A DNA stretch of 64,000 nucleotides from Ostrinia nubilalis. Lineage: Eukaryota; Arthropoda; Insecta; Lepidoptera; Crambidae. The position numbers were made by a program, and so were the translations under genes. The notes below the pieces were generated by a model. That model saw only the letters and a list, made by a program, of their open reading frames with translations. It was not told the origin of the DNA and did not search any database. The stretch is taken from contig NC_087100.1 of NCBI RefSeq assembly GCF_963855985.1, positions 2,329,001-2,393,000 on the forward strand, read 5' to 3'. Below are positions 32,614-45,340 of this stretch, piece after piece (the first letter of the stretch is position 1; every line of letters begins with the position of its first letter).

Positions 32614-32837
32614 CATAGTACGCAGAACTGACGGCCGATGGGGCAGCAAGGTTCTGGAATGGAGGCCGCGTACCGGAAAACGCAGCGTGAGACGTCCACC
32701 TACAAGGTGGACCGACGACATCGTAAAGGTAGCAGGGAAGCGCTGGACGCAGGTTGCTACCAATCAATCAACGTGGAAAGCATTAGGGGAGGCCTATGTT
32801 CAGCAGTGGACGTGCTATGGCTGAAATGATGATGATG
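32614..32837 (+). repeat. RTE 3' insertion with 11-bp target duplication
   Basis: ATAATATCGCA at 32603-32613 and 32838-32848 flanks a plus-strand RTE tail. It runs from the RRTDGRWG codons to AYVQQW and a (GAT)n tail. A frameshift splits the frame between GRPP-like and KALGEAY-like parts. Recent enough to keep a perfect target duplication. Confidence 0.9.
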
Positions 32838-32848
32838 ATAATATCGCA

Positions 32849-33225
32849 AGAAGCATGAGTGTTTATTTATTTATGTTTATAATCAAATATTAATCATTCA
32901 TATACGCAGATAGGCTTTCGTAGGCTACAAATCTCTTTCCACTTGCTACCAGTACTTCTGACGTAAATTACGGTTAATTTAATATCTTGTGGGAATCCAT
33001 ACAAAAGTTTCACATTTTTATGTAATTTACTTTTTAGTGCAATCAATAACGTTGAATAGACTGAACATTACTTAACATTGCAATTGATTCAGTCCTCATC
33101 ATCAGATCATTTACTTTCTACTGCAGGGGAATGTCTCTCTTTAATTTGCCAGAGGCAAAAGGAGATTTGGCTTACACATCCCACGCCTAACACTTTTGTG
33201 ATACACAGTTAAAACCTTTTTGATA
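32849..33225. other. No gene recognised
   Basis: The block at 33115-33190 (GGGGAATGTC, GCCAGAGGCAAAAGGAG) resembles a widespread repeat body but is not assignable. Otherwise AT-rich. Confidence 0.35.
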
Positions 33226-33370
33226 TGGCAGTTACAGGTAAGGTACCTAGCCAGTTCCTCCGTGGTTGAGGATTCCGGGTGAAGCTCGCTTCCACCTTCG
33301 GCCTGATCATCACTTACCGTCAGGTAAGATACAGGCCAAGAGCTTCCTCGTTGTGGATAAAAAAAACACT
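33226..33370 (+). repeat. SINE 3' portion
   Basis: Matches the body of the full SINE at 56489: GCCAGTTCCTCCGTGGTTG, CTCGCTTCCACCTTCGGCC, and the end GTTGTGGATAAAAAAAA. The tRNA head is missing. Confidence 0.85.
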
Positions 33371-34255
33371 ATCACGTGATATATCACATACGTCACGCAC
33401 ATCCCTATGTGGTCGGACATTTAGTCCGCGGTATTATTGGCAATTACCGGAGATACTTTACGGCGATCTTGAACCTGCGCCGGCGCAAGAGACGCGTTGT
33501 TATTATTTTGCGTCGAGAGCAATCATCGTGACATTTACGACGCGCACCGAGCGGGAGGTAAATGATCAGTGTGCCATATTTCTTTGCTGAATGATTTTTG
33601 AACGTGAATTCTCTGGGAGGACGGACAATTGTTTCCAGGTTTTGAATGATCAAGATTTTGTGCTGTAACAGGAAAATAATACATGATAGGTATAAGGTAA
33701 CGCCGCCAAACGTTAAGGCGAGCGGTTTTTCAAGTTTTGTTTTAAGGCTAAGGGCTGATATACGTAGATGTATTCTTTTGTTGATAATTCAAGATCCAAG
33801 AGTTTAGGTGCTATAAAATGGTCACATTGAACCAAACATATAAATAACTCCTGTTTTACAATAAAGTTTCAAATCACCTAAATCTCCTCCGTATCAATTT
33901 CTTCACTGGTTACTCCGAAGTCCGAACTGTCGCGATATCAAACCCAGAGTCAAATACAAAGCCACACCAAGCAACGCTGTTGCCATGCGAGCCAGAAGGC
34001 AGCACATCTATGGTGTTCCTCACTATGTATAGATGTGTTGGATTTCCTCGGCGTATGCGTCCATTTGAGTCGCACAAGGTCGCGCATAGCATCTGCGTAC
34101 CGGGCCGACCGGACGCCGGCTGCGACAGACGCCGGCAGGCTTACATGGCGGTGGAAATGCGCTAAGTACTAAGGCATAATGAATACATCGTGGCCTTTGA
34201 ACCGTGTCAAAACTCTTTAGAATTGTATCTTCTACAGCTACAGCTGGTTCGTTCG
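33371..34255. other. GC-richer, transposon-poor DNA
   Basis: Blocks at 33400-33570 and 33990-34160 are CpG-rich. Frames open on both strands are a composition effect. Candidate regulatory DNA; no gene. Confidence 0.3.
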
Positions 34256-34388
34256 TTTCAGTCAAGTGACGTCAACTGTAGGACAAAGGCTTCCCCCAAG
34301 GATTTCCATAAGACAGGTCCAGCGCTACTAAAATCCAGGTACTTCCCGCGACCTTCACTAGATCGTCCTTCCATTAATGACCGAAGGT
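34256..34388 (-). repeat. Degraded RTE 3' fragment
   Basis: GTGACGTCAACTGTAGGAC, GGCTTCCCCCAAGG and CACTAGATCGTCC follow the RTE minus-strand layout with many changes. An old copy. Confidence 0.6.
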
Positions 34389-37300
34389 AGTCCCCGAGTT
34401 ATCAGTTCTAGGAAAGTTTGGGAATTCGAAATTCCAAAGTTTAGCAGTTTCAGTTAATCCTGTATTTGCAAGAGTGACAATCCGACCTCATCTGGCATTT
34501 ATATCTTATCCGAGAGAGGTATTGATGAAATTACCCACTGTCATCATCAAAATCGTTCTTCGCCTTTCCCTTACACCCAAGGTCCTGATTAATGCAAATA
34601 GATACGACTACTATTACTGTTGCATCAAGTTGCCGCTGGTCACTAGGATAAATTCCTCGTCATATAAGCCGGTGCTAACCGCGTTGTTCCGTGCGAACCG
34701 GGTCACCGAGGGCTCTGACTCACGGCGCGTTCACTCCGACTCCGTCTACCACAGAAGGGGGGAGGGGGGTGAATTCCTCCCGATACGAGGGTTACGACAT
34801 GCTTGCATACTAATCATGTTATGACAACAAAACTGTATCGGCAAGCTGCAACGGCCCCAAGCTACTCAGTTACTGACCCCTCAATGGAATGCCATCTATA
34901 GTTAAACCTAAAGACATCACTCACCGACCCAACAACGATGCGAATTATGTATTATTATACCCCTTAATACTACATAGGCACATTTGCAAACTCCCCTAAT
35001 CCCACGTAATATCCCATCCAATACTGAGGTAAGTGCTTTTGTCTCGTATCATATTATTATGCTAACGTTACTGTAATCCCTAAAAGAGAATACCAAAAAA
35101 TATGCATAAATTCCTTCCTAAAGAAAAGACATTGTGTTAGCCGCAAACGCCGGGGGTTATCTCCTTGACGGCGGAAAATCCCCATCCAATGTCTTTTACT
35201 GCAGATGCTCTAACTAAAACAACATTTGCGCAATTTTTTCAAAAAGCTTTCTTCTAAGTCCAAAAAAAATCTCCAAGCTCCATTCATTGCACACAATAAT
35301 TCATAAACGTACCTCAGGTAACGCATCGATTCTCGCTATTATTCGAAAGCAAAATGTTTCGCCGTCACAATCGGCCGGCCCCATTGATCTCGGAACTAGT
35401 CCAGGTTTTGATGAAAGGCGAATTTTCACCGGTGCAATGCGTCGCGAAACCTTCGCATTTACATTTGTGTCCATAAATCAGAAGTTTGCCTTTTCACGCA
35501 GCGCAGGTGTCCACGCGACCCGTCGCCGCGAGACGCCATTGTCGATCGAGGCCCATTCACCTGCAATTTGTCCATCCCTTTATTAGCCCGCCGATAGTAG
35601 TCGCCGGCGTCCTCTACGTATCCTGTACACACAGCAGCGCTATCTCAAATAGTCGTATAATCTCATCGCGGCGCGTCCCTTCGCTCCTCAAGATTTAGGA
35701 CCTATCGCGAAGATTGTAAGTACGAATTTCGCGTGTCACGTGTCAAGCATTAGACCGGATGGGAAGCCGAGATGCTGTAATTTGGTCGTACAATACCATG
35801 CAATAATAATCGCGGCCGTTCGTAATTGCGACGACATCCGTTGAGCAAGATGTACGGCGTACATGTGCGCGTGTGAAAGTTCGAAAGGGCCACCGAAGGC
35901 ATGTACTACCGAGCACAAGTTACCGCATCGCGTTATCAGAACCTGTTTCACGCATTTCATATATCTGCTTTCATCGGCCGCCACTTGAGATAACTCTGGA
36001 TTTTATTGCTTTTAAATTGACATCACGTTTTATAAGGAAGTTTGGTCGTTTTGTAGGGATTAGGCGGGCGTTTCACACCTAATATTGTTCTCAGAACAAA
36101 AGGGCCTACCGCAACACATGGCGGCTTCGGGACCATTATCGCCATTGTCCGGACGTATTTTTTTTGGGTACGGAAGTCCCATTGTTACGGCTATCGTGTG
36201 GTCACTGTCAGAAATGATTTGTATCCGTGTTGTGACAATCCTCACTAGATAAACGTTTCTCAAAATGCTTTACGGCCGTGTCCGGCTTTCGGTTAAATTA
36301 CATTTCGACAAGTAACAACGTGAATCGAAAACACTCGGATTGAACTCAGGTAGATATCGGTGATTGAAGTTTTTTGGCCGCTTAAAAAATACACCAAATG
36401 GGTGTCGTTTAATCCGATAAGATCTGTTTCCGATCGTTCCCGTCCTAAAAAGGTTTACTTACATGTGTTTTATTCTGTTGTAATGTCAATTGAAAAAAGA
36501 AGGTTTTGTTGAGGTAACGTTAGTGGGCGTGGGATCAACGTATCGGGTTAAAACAGGATATCCTCTACTGTTGTATCATAATTTGAATTGTTAAAAGATT
36601 TAAACCTTTTATAGTATCTGATTGAATAAAATTACGGTGTAACACGGTAGAGCTTCTTTATAATAGATTTTTTTCCTGTGCGTAGAATAAAACCTTTTAA
36701 TATTATCGAACAACCGTGAATATTCATTCAGCAAACTCGTTGAAAACAATTTTCAAATCGTATAGCAGATAGAAGACAAGAAAAACTTGACTGCCAACAA
36801 AAACATACTCGGGCCAAAATCGTCTTCTTTTTATCGATTATTATAGTTTTGATTGACTATGTTTCCAGGACTCGCCGGTAATGCTGCACGCTTGGTCAGC
36901 TTCATCCCGTCAGTTGCCGCTATAAAAAGCCAATGGACAGTAAAAACTACTAAGTAACTATACATCTATCAGTATATCTGTCTGTCTGTGAGATGAAAGA
37001 TTCAATCATGATCCGAACCGCTTCCGAGAAGCGAGCTTCGTTTTTTTCTAGCAAAGTTCAATAGTTTTGGGGCCCCACAGAGTGTTTTGCCTTCCTATGT
37101 TTTTGTTCATTATTAAATAGGAAATTTTTGACCGCATAAGATATTGCTGAGTCGTTTAAGTTTTATATTGAAGTAAAAAATCCTCGTTGAATGGTATAAA
37201 ATCAGAACAGCTTTCCTGAATTGAATTGACACATCTGCTAAAAAAGTATTAAATATCCAATGTTCTTCTTATATGCTTTTGAAACGATGATCGTTACGAA

Positions 37301-40300
37301 TCATTGTTATTTTAGTATTTATTTCACGTCATATTTTATGCTAAAAGACACGCCATTTAACACGGACTCCAGAATCCTGTTTCCGAATGCAGTTCTACCG
37401 GTCAGAGATCACCGGTCAGACTGGTTCCATCACATTTGCAACCCTTCGGCAGTCGATTGTCTTTCCTTATTTCCTCGGCTCTTATTCCGAGCTGGGAAAC
37501 GTTACGTTTTGTGTATAACAAGACGTCTGACTTGACCGGCCGACAATTATTGTCTTCGCCTCCTTCAATGAAATATGTCTGGGGTCAGCAGTCATTGACC
37601 CCGGACCAAGTGTTTGGATAGTCGGGTAGGTTAGTTATTCTTATACCTAAAGTCTGCGCCGAATCTCGCTCCACGCCAGCCGAGCGGGTTCAACCCTATC
37701 CTGTTATGCGAACCTGAAAAAATCTCGTAAATTGGAAGGCTGTGGGTGGGTAAAAATCTCTGGCATCCGCAATGTCCATCTCCGTAATGCGATGTACGCC
37801 ATTACCATTATCAATTACATCGTCATCAAATTAATTTTATTATTCGCAGGATCCCCCATCGTTAACCGGCAATGCGCTCTTGGCCGCATTTTTTCCCCAC
37901 CAACGAGCGCTCGGGAGTCGTGAGATGGTTTTTTTTACTTCGGACCCGTTACTGACCCGCACCTTACACTCAGTCAGCGGTGCCATAAAAACTAATAGCA
38001 CCTCTTACATCTGCGCCCAAGTTGGCAACACTTGTTGCCAGGTCCGTGCGTACGCGCCGGTCTACAGCGAAATCATAATTGCGATCGCTCATTTGTTAAC
38101 GTTTCAATCCCCTGTTTGTAGCAGCTAAGTGGCTGTTTTTGTATGAGGAAAGAGATTTACTGCGTTTTTTGGAGACCACCTCGCAGATGACAGTCGGTTG
38201 ATTTAGGGTCGCGGAGATCTCACGCATATGTTTGGCTTAGTTTGGTGCGCATGCAGTGAAAAACAAAATATGCGGTTACGCGAGACTCGGTGATCCATTT
38301 TCATTATGGGTACTTAAATTATTTCACGTCATCTCAGTTCATTACCGCTGCTTCTTTTCCATAAGATCTAAGTTATATTATGTATTTTGTTTTCTCACCT
38401 TTTTAAAATAATTATCGCCAGTTAATATTCATTTAGCTGGACATAAACCTCCTGGAATGCGCGACGAAGTCAAATTAAAACAGCTGGATAGTAATTGGAG
38501 AGGCATTAAAATGTAGAAATCTTCGTAAAGCAATAACGTCGTCAAAACTCTAAATGAATTTCTTCTCAAGGAGGTCGTTGATACAAGGCTAGAACAGCTT
38601 ACAATTTTGGAGACGCGCTGATAAATAAATAAGTTCAGAATTATTTCAATTGGAACCGTAATGAAAAGGTTTCAATATTGCCCAAACAACGTAGAGATAA
38701 AGAGACAAGTTAAATAATAACATGTTGACAAACAGATCATTACGACTTCCTTGAATTTCCACAAAATAAAGATTTTGGAATTTGATGTATCAATTGATTT
38801 GGAGTGATCGCAATAAAATGTAACGTTAAAAAGTTATAAACTGAGGAACGGTACCAAACCGCTTGTAAAGTAACTTTCGTTTTAATAAAACTTTTTGCGC
38901 GATTTCCCGTCAGTCAGGCATTTGTTGAATTTAATGAAAATTAACAAGCTCGTAACTCGACTATAAAGATTTTATATCTTTTGGGCCGTCTTAAAATTTG
39001 TCCAAAAGTGTCCTGTGATGGGAGAAGGAAACATTTGCGATCTGATTTGTTTATTGTAGTGGTGCTACGACACTTTTGCATGTCCGTAACGATCTATTAA
39101 AATAATGGTGCTTGAGAAAGTGAGGGCCACAGACTGATAAAGATATAAATAAAATGACTCGTAAACTTTAGGTATGTGGAGTGATTGGAATGAATTCACA
39201 TACTTATGTGAGATAAACATTACAGATATTTTATGAATTACCGTTTCGAATTTGTTTGTGTTTTGAATTTTTGGGAATACAGAATGTTTGGGTAAATCCC
39301 GTATGATAAAATGGGTGTTAACGGGCTTTGTAATCATTTCAAAGTCATTAATTTATTGTGTTAGAACCTAGTTTTGTATTTTGATCATCAATATTAAAAC
39401 AAATTCTAAGTAAATATGCAAACCAAACACGGTTACGGTTGTTGCGGTTCTTCAGAGTCACTTTGTGAGTTTGAATCAAATAATCAGTAGAGACACATAA
39501 TTTTCTACTGCTTACTTTTATCGATTCATTAGCAAATACCGGTGTAATTCACTAACCAATTTGTTTCCTCCCATAAACCACTCGTCATCCTTTTACCGGT
39601 TGACTGGAGATGTCAAAATAGTAACTCGTTAAGTAGTTTACGATCAACGCTGTCAGTGTGTCCGCGTCCTAATCGAAACTTGATTTGATTTCGGTGAAGT
39701 TCGAGACCCATAGCTATAAACCTCCATTAAATAACTATTCTAGTGACGAAATGTTAAAAAAATAAAGTTAAGGAACCTAACTAAACAATCTAACCTAAGA
39801 TGGTTCTTAAAAAAATCAAGTAACATGCAAGCCAAGAGTTTGATTAATTTATGCAATTTTAATTTCAACTCGAGTGATAAAAATAAATAGAATAATAAAA
39901 TTATAATGAATTTACATGGTTAGCTAGTAGTCAAGCATGTAAATCACATATTGTTGTATAAATCACCCCCATAGGAAAAAACACTATTTGGTTGTGATTT
40001 TTCCACAGCACCAGCTGTAGATGTAGATATTAATGTGGTAGAGGTATCGTTCATTTGAAGTTAACGTTAAAATATTATATTTTGACCACAGCCCGGTTAT
40101 TTCAATTACAATTTCGATTTGTTAAAATAAGATCAGGTTATTAATACGAGTCGAGAGATAGCGGATTTAAAATCCCGTTGTGAGAGTACGCCGATTACAG
40201 TCTCTTTAGTATACTTTAATATTTATTGAATACGGTAATTTGTATTGTGATTTATTTATACATTATGTCGCTTGTTCAATTATTGTTCGTAATTGTGGTT

Positions 40301-40665
40301 GTTATAATATTTCATAGTTAATGCGTTTAGTGTAAGCGCTTAGTACAAAGTCTGTGGATAGGATATCGAACCTCGATATTTTTTGTGATGAGCAATAGAA
40401 TGGTTCATCTGAGTCATTGATGTCTATAGATATTTAAGTAGGTAGTCGCATACGCTGTCAGTTTGTTGCTATGAAATTAAGGTCTTAATTCTATAGCGGT
40501 CTTAAAAGCATCGATCAAAAGTTTATGGTGCATCTTTTTGGATCGGAATATAGATGCGCCCTACGGATCCTTGGAGTCTGTAGCTGTAGGTGCTCATTAT
40601 TGAGAATAACTTAAGTATGTAACCTCTTCGTTATTAGTCAAAAGTCATGACTAATAACGGACGTA
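34389..40665. other. Long transposon-poor region with GC-rich, possibly conserved blocks
   Basis: About 6.3 kb without a gene-length ORF or a recognised transposon. Blocks such as 34690-34770, 35120-35210, 35310-35690, 35750-35960, 37370-37600 and 37790-38110 are richer in CG and hold TAAT-core and GATA-type words, for example CAATTACATCGTC and AAATTAATTTTATTATT near 37815-37845. This is the look of conserved non-coding DNA around a developmental gene, but conservation cannot be tested here. A possible 51-nt exon (34978-35028) is treated separately. Confidence 0.35.
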
Positions 40666-40802
40666 ATTGTTGAACAAAGATACCCCTTCCCAGCGGTTTC
40701 CATAGCGCACGCGACATGCGAAAATGCACTGCCTGAAAGAATCACACAACCTATTCCGATTACTATGGAAACCGCTGGGAAGGGGTATCTTTGTTCAACA
40801 AT
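40666..40802. repeat. Perfect 40-bp inverted repeat, 57-bp loop
   Basis: Arms 40666-40705 and 40763-40802 are exact reverse complements, including CCCCTTCCCAGCGG. A smaller inverted repeat (CGTTATTAGTC / GACTAATAACG) lies just upstream at 40629. No target duplication or known element. Confidence 0.9.
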
Positions 40803-41531
40803 CACGTCGAAACTAATAGACGTAGACTAATAAATTTACGTTCGTTTTGTAGAATAGCTCAAATACTAATAAAAAAATGCAAATAAAACATACCTTAACG
40901 ACCCGGTTTTTCTTGTGTTGGAAAATAACTGAAAAAGAAGTGAAAAAAGTCATGTTTTTTTCTAATTAAATCCATTCTTACTCCCTTAAAATGTATGAAA
41001 CTTGTATCTGTTTTCTACTTTTGCTAATAGATAATTTTATTGGCTATCGCATGATATAAAATATTTGCTTATTAATGTTAAGCTACCCACGCTTTCACTT
41101 GTTTTTGAAGGAAGAGGTGAAAACTAAAAATTAAAAACTTAAATCCTTGTAATTTTGCAATAAATGGGTCAAGCCCCAAATTTGAAGTATTTTTATCGAT
41201 AAAATTGTCCCTAGATTTGGCCCATAAAGTTTGATCACTACATGCCCGGACACACTGTATATTCACATTCCATACTGTTTTAATTGATTGAGTATATCGA
41301 TCTCAAAACTTATCTCACTCGATTTCAATCACGAAAATAGTGAAGGCTTTTTCTTTAGCGCGTATGTGTTTATTTTGAGCGATACAGCCGATAGAAGAGA
41401 AACGTCTCTATCGGCGCGCGCGCATATCCGCGGCGTCGTAAAGCACGATGCTATCGCTGCGCGGATACCATGTATTTGAACGCAGCACCGTGACGTGTAG
41501 GGGTGGCACACTGTTTTATTTGTTGTGTTAT
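40803..41531. other. No gene recognised; short CpG-rich block
   Basis: The segment 41380-41500 is CpG-rich (TCGGCGCGCGCGCATATCC). Frames on both strands are open by composition. No gene. Confidence 0.35.
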
Positions 41532-41612
41532 TCGGCCTGATCATAGTGATCATCACTTTCTATCAAATGAGATGCAGGCCAAGGCATTCCTTGTTGTGGA
41601 TAAAAAAAATCC
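41532..41612 (+). repeat. SINE 3' fragment
   Basis: GGCCTGATCATAGTGATCATC, a GCAGGCCAAGG word and GTTGTGGATAAAAAAAA match the SINE tail at 56489, diverged. A 17-bp inverted repeat pairs AAAATCCTGAAGAATC (41605) with its complement at 41650. Confidence 0.7.
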
Positions 41613-41820
41613 TGAAGAATCAACTTTCACCGACATTTTTTGATGCCAAAAAGATTCTTCAGGAATTTTTGTTGCCAAAAACTGGATAGCCCTTCGTTCT
41701 TGGTTCAGTAGAAACTTTTGCTCACTCATTTACTCCATGACATTTGCGACATGTATGGGTAGCGTTCATACACATTTGCTCTAGATTGTCATCGCCAAGT
41801 TTTAATGTAAACCAAAGAGT

Positions 41821-41882
41821 TTTAGTTTTACGTAAGTGTTATTGCTGGCAGGTGCCAGCAATAACACTTACGTAAAACTAAA
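41821..41882. repeat. Perfect 30-bp inverted repeat, 2-bp loop
   Basis: Arms 41821-41850 and 41853-41882 are exact reverse complements around GG (TTGCTGGCAGGTGCCAGCAA at the centre). A near-zero loop is typical of snap-back duplication. Confidence 0.9.
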
Positions 41883-44800
41883 GCTCGTAAACCTTCACCG
41901 ACAATTCTTTTTAGATTGTTTCCTATGGCTGAAATGATAAAGATGAATAACGATCTGAGTTTGCTGCTGAACATAGGCTTATAAAATATGTTATTTGACA
42001 CGATGGATCCGCACTTACTATTTTCACTTTAATTTGGCGTCAAAGAAACGTCTAAAACCAATCGTAAGGTCTTCTTGCCTATAAAATTGGTTGGCCTATT
42101 CACAAGCTACTGCCTGTGTCTACTATTATGTATTGTGTCAATGGGTTGTATTTTTTGATAAAGCATCAACGTTATAGTCCTTTTGACTTACTCAACTAGT
42201 CCCCAAAAGCTTCTGCAGCACTGACAGCCCTGGACGCAGCCGGTGCGCCGGCGCACGCAGCTACAATGTCGCCGGCGCCGCGCGATTGTTGTACGCGACG
42301 CTCATCCTTATCTAGAGACAAGTCGTTAGCTGTTTCCGCGGAGGATCAATCAGTGTACCTGTCTACTATTATGTATTGTGGCAATGCGGTACTTTTTGAT
42401 AGATTAAGGCTGTTTCTGTTTCTTAAGATGAATAGGATCTTCATCAATTCTCGTAAATGTTAAACGCACTGTGATGTACCATTTTTTGTGTCTTGCCGCA
42501 TAAAGAAAACGTATAAAAATGCAACATTTCGACCGTTAGCTGATATACTCTTGAAATGTCTCGCTGAAACTCCATTCCGTTGCATGATTTCGATGACCAG
42601 TCTCTCTAAGATCTTAGAGTTAAGAAGAATGATTATGTACCTGACTGAATGGTGGCAATAGCCTGCTTCTATCTCAGATATTTTAGTGATTGGTGCTTTC
42701 TGCGTCTGATCGAGGTTATTGTTGCATAAATAAAATAGTGTTGTTGGTGTGTATAGTGTTATCATTTTGTCAGATCTTGGAGCCAGTAGAACACATTTAT
42801 ATCTTTGACGGGATAATAGAATCGAATGGTTCACATAATTAAAGGCCTTGCAATCATTAGGCTTCTATATGAAGTATAATATTAGTTTGCATTGAATAAC
42901 AACATTTATGTTAATGACAAATATCACGAGCGCGGAAAATAGCGCGTTGCAAGTGTGCAATAATGATAATTGCGAAAGTGTCAGTGCTATGTCATCGTAA
43001 GGATTACGTCACACCACGCCTAAATATAGTACTTTACTATTTTATGTGTGTTAAGTGTATGTAAATAAATGATTTATCTCTTAAGTACAGGATATTAAAA
43101 ACATCATTCTAACGACTAGTTAAAATCCAAATAAAAAGCTTAATAAGTATATTTTATGGTATACTCGTAGAGTAGAATCAGTGTCATCCTGCTTGCAAAG
43201 AATGCATCATATAATTTCTGTGATAACTACGTAAATTTAATTATCAAGAATGACTAATCAAGATTAGCTTATCAATACGTTAACAATCTGATATACTTTC
43301 TGTTCAGTTAACCTTTGGTGAATGAAATGAGTAGAGACGATAATCTCTACATAAGTCATTTTCATTCACAATTTCCGCCCGCGCCCACTGGACAACGGAC
43401 CTAAGTCCTCGCGGTGAAGCCCCTGTAATAACCCGCGTAATGATAGCTGCACCATTTTTAATGACAGCTTATCATTAATAATACGAATGCGTATCTCGGG
43501 CGTTATCATTAGGTGGCGCCTGCTTACGTAACGCGGAATGTGGGACGGATCTATTTTGATGCAGCTGAGCGGTGACGACACACAGGATAAACTAAATGTT
43601 GCAACGATGCATTCGGTGTATGCTTGACGTGAAAATAGGGTAGCTGACATACTAGTCAATTGACATACTTATGAGATATCAAAACGCGACTCTTTCATAC
43701 ATTTTGTATAAGAGGATGATGACGTCGCCGCTTTGCAATTTAATTTGAACGTAGCACCGTAGTACCATGCTGAAGTTATGGTTTTAAAAACTAGGCTTAG
43801 TTACTTATTCTGAAAAAGGCTTTAATTATACTCAATATGATCTGTTTTATTCCTGAATAAGCAGCATATTTCGATCCATTCCAAAGTTAATTAAAAGATC
43901 ACATCTTCACAAATCCGAAATAGTAACTTCAGCGCGTTCGGACATATCTGAATCGGTCCAACAATCCAAACTCGAAACCGAGTCTGGGGCTTGAATAAAC
44001 AATCGAGTGACGAGCAGCGAATCGATACCGACTCGAACTGTCTCGGCGCGAGTGCATTACCGACGAAGTTAATCGACGCCGCATCTCTACATAGACGGCG
44101 GAGCAGACATCTCGCTGCACCGCCGTCTCGGGTTTATGAACTCCGCCCAACAAACAAATTTACACCCTATTACTGGCACGCTAAAATCACATTTACAACC
44201 TGAGCGGCCATAAAATACGTTTCAGTTCTATGCTGTAGTGCTAAAGTCCGTTTTGCGGCGGAACGGCGATATAGGCTTGAAGTTGGGTCGGAAAATGAAG
44301 CGCCGTTTATAGTACGATAGAGTACTATCGTAGTACGCGGCGGTGTGGGGCTGCAGCGCGCGTGTGCGCTGCACGTATACTTATGAATGGAGTGGTCTAT
44401 ATCAGTCTGAGGCAAGGCCTTATTGATTTTTTCCAGCTTCGCCGCCGTTTCGCAGAACGCGGACCTCCACACATTAAACGCCAGCGATTTTTTTTACCTA
44501 CGCATGCATGTTTGTATTTTTACGGCACTTTTTATGACTCCGGCCGTTCCGACACATGGGTGCATGACATTCAGTATAAATAACATAAAAGGTCTAATGA
44601 ATTAAATTGAGATGCGACTTGTTTTGTTTTGCCGTGATGAATGGGCGGCTTCAGATAAATATGTTAATGTTTAGCACTAATTAAATGTTAATAATTTATT
44701 GCGATGTTTGCGTGTGACCGGGAGACGCTTGCATCTCGAAGTTGCAGTCGTTTGAATTTGAATTAGTTATCGTTATTTGATATTTTAAATCTGTCTAATG

Positions 44801-45293
44801 GAACAGTTGCACTCGGAAATATGTTGTTAAATCTATTTACGTATCTTCCAAGAATGTTTTGTTGTTGAAAAAAGCGAACAATACATTTCGGCTGTCACAC
44901 GTGAGGTTCCCCGGAATGCCCGCAGGCGGCGCTGTTGGCTTAGGACCATTGTCCCCGCTTCCGATCCCGGGTGAACTCACGCACATCTGTCGGCTACGGC
45001 AAATAACGTTCATTTTACAATATTTTTACAAGAACACTTTGTAGCATCGATCCTGGCCAACATGTCACGATTAAAAATCTTTTATGGAGTGAATCAAATT
45101 ACATAAGTAGCTATATCATTTTAATTAAATGTGATTTGATGACAGTTTAAATCTTTCTTATCTTTCCTTATGTTCTAGAACAGATGAAGAACCATCAAAA
45201 AGAAGTGAAACATTTTTATGATAGAATAGAAGAAGGTACCTTACTTAATCTTATCTTGATCGGAAAATTAACCGAATTTTCTTTATTTTCCAG
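41883..45293. other. Transposon-poor DNA with CpG-rich blocks
   Basis: CpG-rich or balanced blocks occur at 42220-42350, 42920-43030, 43360-43580, 43910-44110 and 44280-44480. The 43440-43520 block has several TAAT/ATTA cores. The longest frame without transposon similarity (42460-42834, minus, 124 codons) has no recognisable domain and is not called. An RTE scrap lies at 41930-41985 (GCTGCTGAACATAGGCTTA). The region ends in a polypyrimidine tract and AG at 45293. Confidence 0.3.
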
Positions 45294-45340
45294 GTAAAAT
45301 ACCCCACCTGAGCAACAGTATGAAACCACTTGCTGCAATG
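45294..45340 (+). CDS. Candidate 47-nt exon with recursive-splice character
   Basis: A strong acceptor (AATTTTCTTTATTTTCCAG) ends at 45293. The exon itself begins GTAAAA, so acceptor and donor-like sequence abut (CAG|GTAAAA) as at recursive splice sites. A second donor GTAAGC follows at 45341. Of the three frames only the one starting after two bases is open, reading KIPHLSNSMKPLAAM; it could also contain a start at MKPLAAM. The arrangement matches the RS-exon model known from vertebrate and fly long introns. The gene is unknown. Splice signals and frame are seen directly; expression is not. Confidence 0.35.

Noticed and set aside
33320..33330. CAG|GTAAGA splice-like junction
   Set aside because: Part of the SINE body, present in other SINE copies, so not evidence for a host exon.
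35126..35206. Possible pre-miRNA hairpin (AAAGACATTG / CAATGTCTTT)
   Set aside because: Only the outer 10 bp and a 5-bp inner stem pair; the middle does not form a miRNA-like stem.
42460..42834. 124-codon minus-strand frame
   Set aside because: Longest frame without transposon similarity, but no recognisable domain, no splice context and only modestly longer than chance for this base composition.
33444..44472. Numerous 60-120-codon frames on both strands
   Set aside because: They cluster in CpG-rich blocks where stop codons are rare, overlap each other on opposite strands and show no domains.
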